Positions 63,896 through 64,000 of a DNA stretch of 64,000 nt are shown one piece after another. The translations under genes and the position numbers were made by a program. Each line of letters opens with the position of its first letter. Position 1 is the first letter of the stretch. The stretch is from Enterococcus sp. ZJ1622 (GTDB lineage: Bacteria; Bacillota; Bacilli; Lactobacillales; Enterococcaceae): the NCBI RefSeq assembly GCF_011038845.1, contig NZ_JAAKDW010000014.1, positions 1 through 64,000 of the forward strand, given 5' to 3'. The notes beneath the pieces are model-generated. The model was given only the letters and a program-made list of their open reading frames with translations. It was not told where the DNA came from and did no database searches.

Positions 63896-64000
63896 ATGAA
63901 GGCTATTTTTTCTTGTTTGGCTGCTGCAGGGGTACTTTTCGTTCTTGCAGGCTGCGGCAACTCAGAAAACGATACAGGATCGATCGATTCGATCGATGCA
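63896..64000 (+). CDS. Putative lipoprotein, cut by the window end
   Basis: ATG 63896 follows CGGAGGA. The visible 35 residues are a lipoprotein signal (MKAIFSCLAAAGVLF, lipobox VLAGC with Cys20) and the start of a polar mature part (GNSENDTGSIDSIDA). The frame is open to the last base. Nothing can be said about its function. Two lipoprotein genes in a row suggest a related pair. Confidence 0.65.
   Translation, partial: MKAIFSCLAAAGVLFVLAGCGNSENDTGSIDSIDA

Overview
The window is a stretch of chromosome from a low-GC Gram-positive coccus, almost certainly an Enterococcus and most like the E. faecium group. The basis is gene content and order (pcrA-ligA-gatCAB-dgkB-rlmD; polA-mutM-coaE-nrdR-dnaB-dnaI), strong GGAGG-type ribosome sites, A/T-rich extended -10 promoters and the lacL/lacM form of beta-galactosidase. 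The species call is an inference from remembered families, not from a search. There is no rRNA, tRNA, prophage, insertion sequence or CRISPR array.

Layout. 1-2040: a 52-residue minus-strand protein, an unrecognised 442-residue protein and a two-helix membrane peptide. 2276-5888: fructose operon fruR-fruK-fruA. 6034-7596: ClC-type H+/Cl- antiporter on the minus strand. 7752-18020: housekeeping block pcrA, ligA, gatCAB, a lipid kinase, rlmD and a small basic protein. 18021-18588: a non-coding stretch with an sRNA-like arrangement. 18589-20151: a membrane-anchored BNR-repeat protein broken by one in-frame stop. 20794-25194: a heterodimeric multidrug ABC exporter and a divergent MerR regulator, with a textbook MerR operator between them. 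25328-32597: an esterase and a galactoside cluster (LacI regulator, alpha-galactosidase, lacL with a frameshift, lacM). 33236-39810: a YesM/YesN-type two-component system divergent from a sugar ABC importer that lacks its own ATPase. 39981-41826: two DUF1538 membrane proteins coupled to a PII-like protein. 41981-49137: mixed metabolic and hypothetical genes. 49290-55572: tex, SprT-like, YdcF-like, murC, MaoC-like and Bax-inhibitor-like genes. 55701-63366: DNA replication and repair genes. 63387-64000: two lipoproteins, the last cut by the window edge.

How genes work together. The fructose genes form a complete uptake and phosphorylation route with their own repressor. Alpha-galactosidase and LacLM would split galacto-oligosaccharides in the cytoplasm, and the nearby TCS-controlled ABC importer could bring in such sugars, but lacL is frameshifted by one extra C in a C5 run in this sequence. 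Promoters of the galactoside operon and of the importer carry cre-like sites, which suggests CcpA control.

The most unusual signal is a family of about 120-bp intergenic units (two at 20160-20403, five at 32603-33230; unit-less relatives at 2082-2170 and 54233-54310). Their stems differ in sequence but stay paired by compensatory changes. The apical loop (AGCTTCTCAT-like), a purine-purine internal loop and the flanks are conserved, and each cluster ends in a related intrinsic terminator. The DUF1538 pair plus PII-like gene is the best candidate for an uncharacterised protein system.
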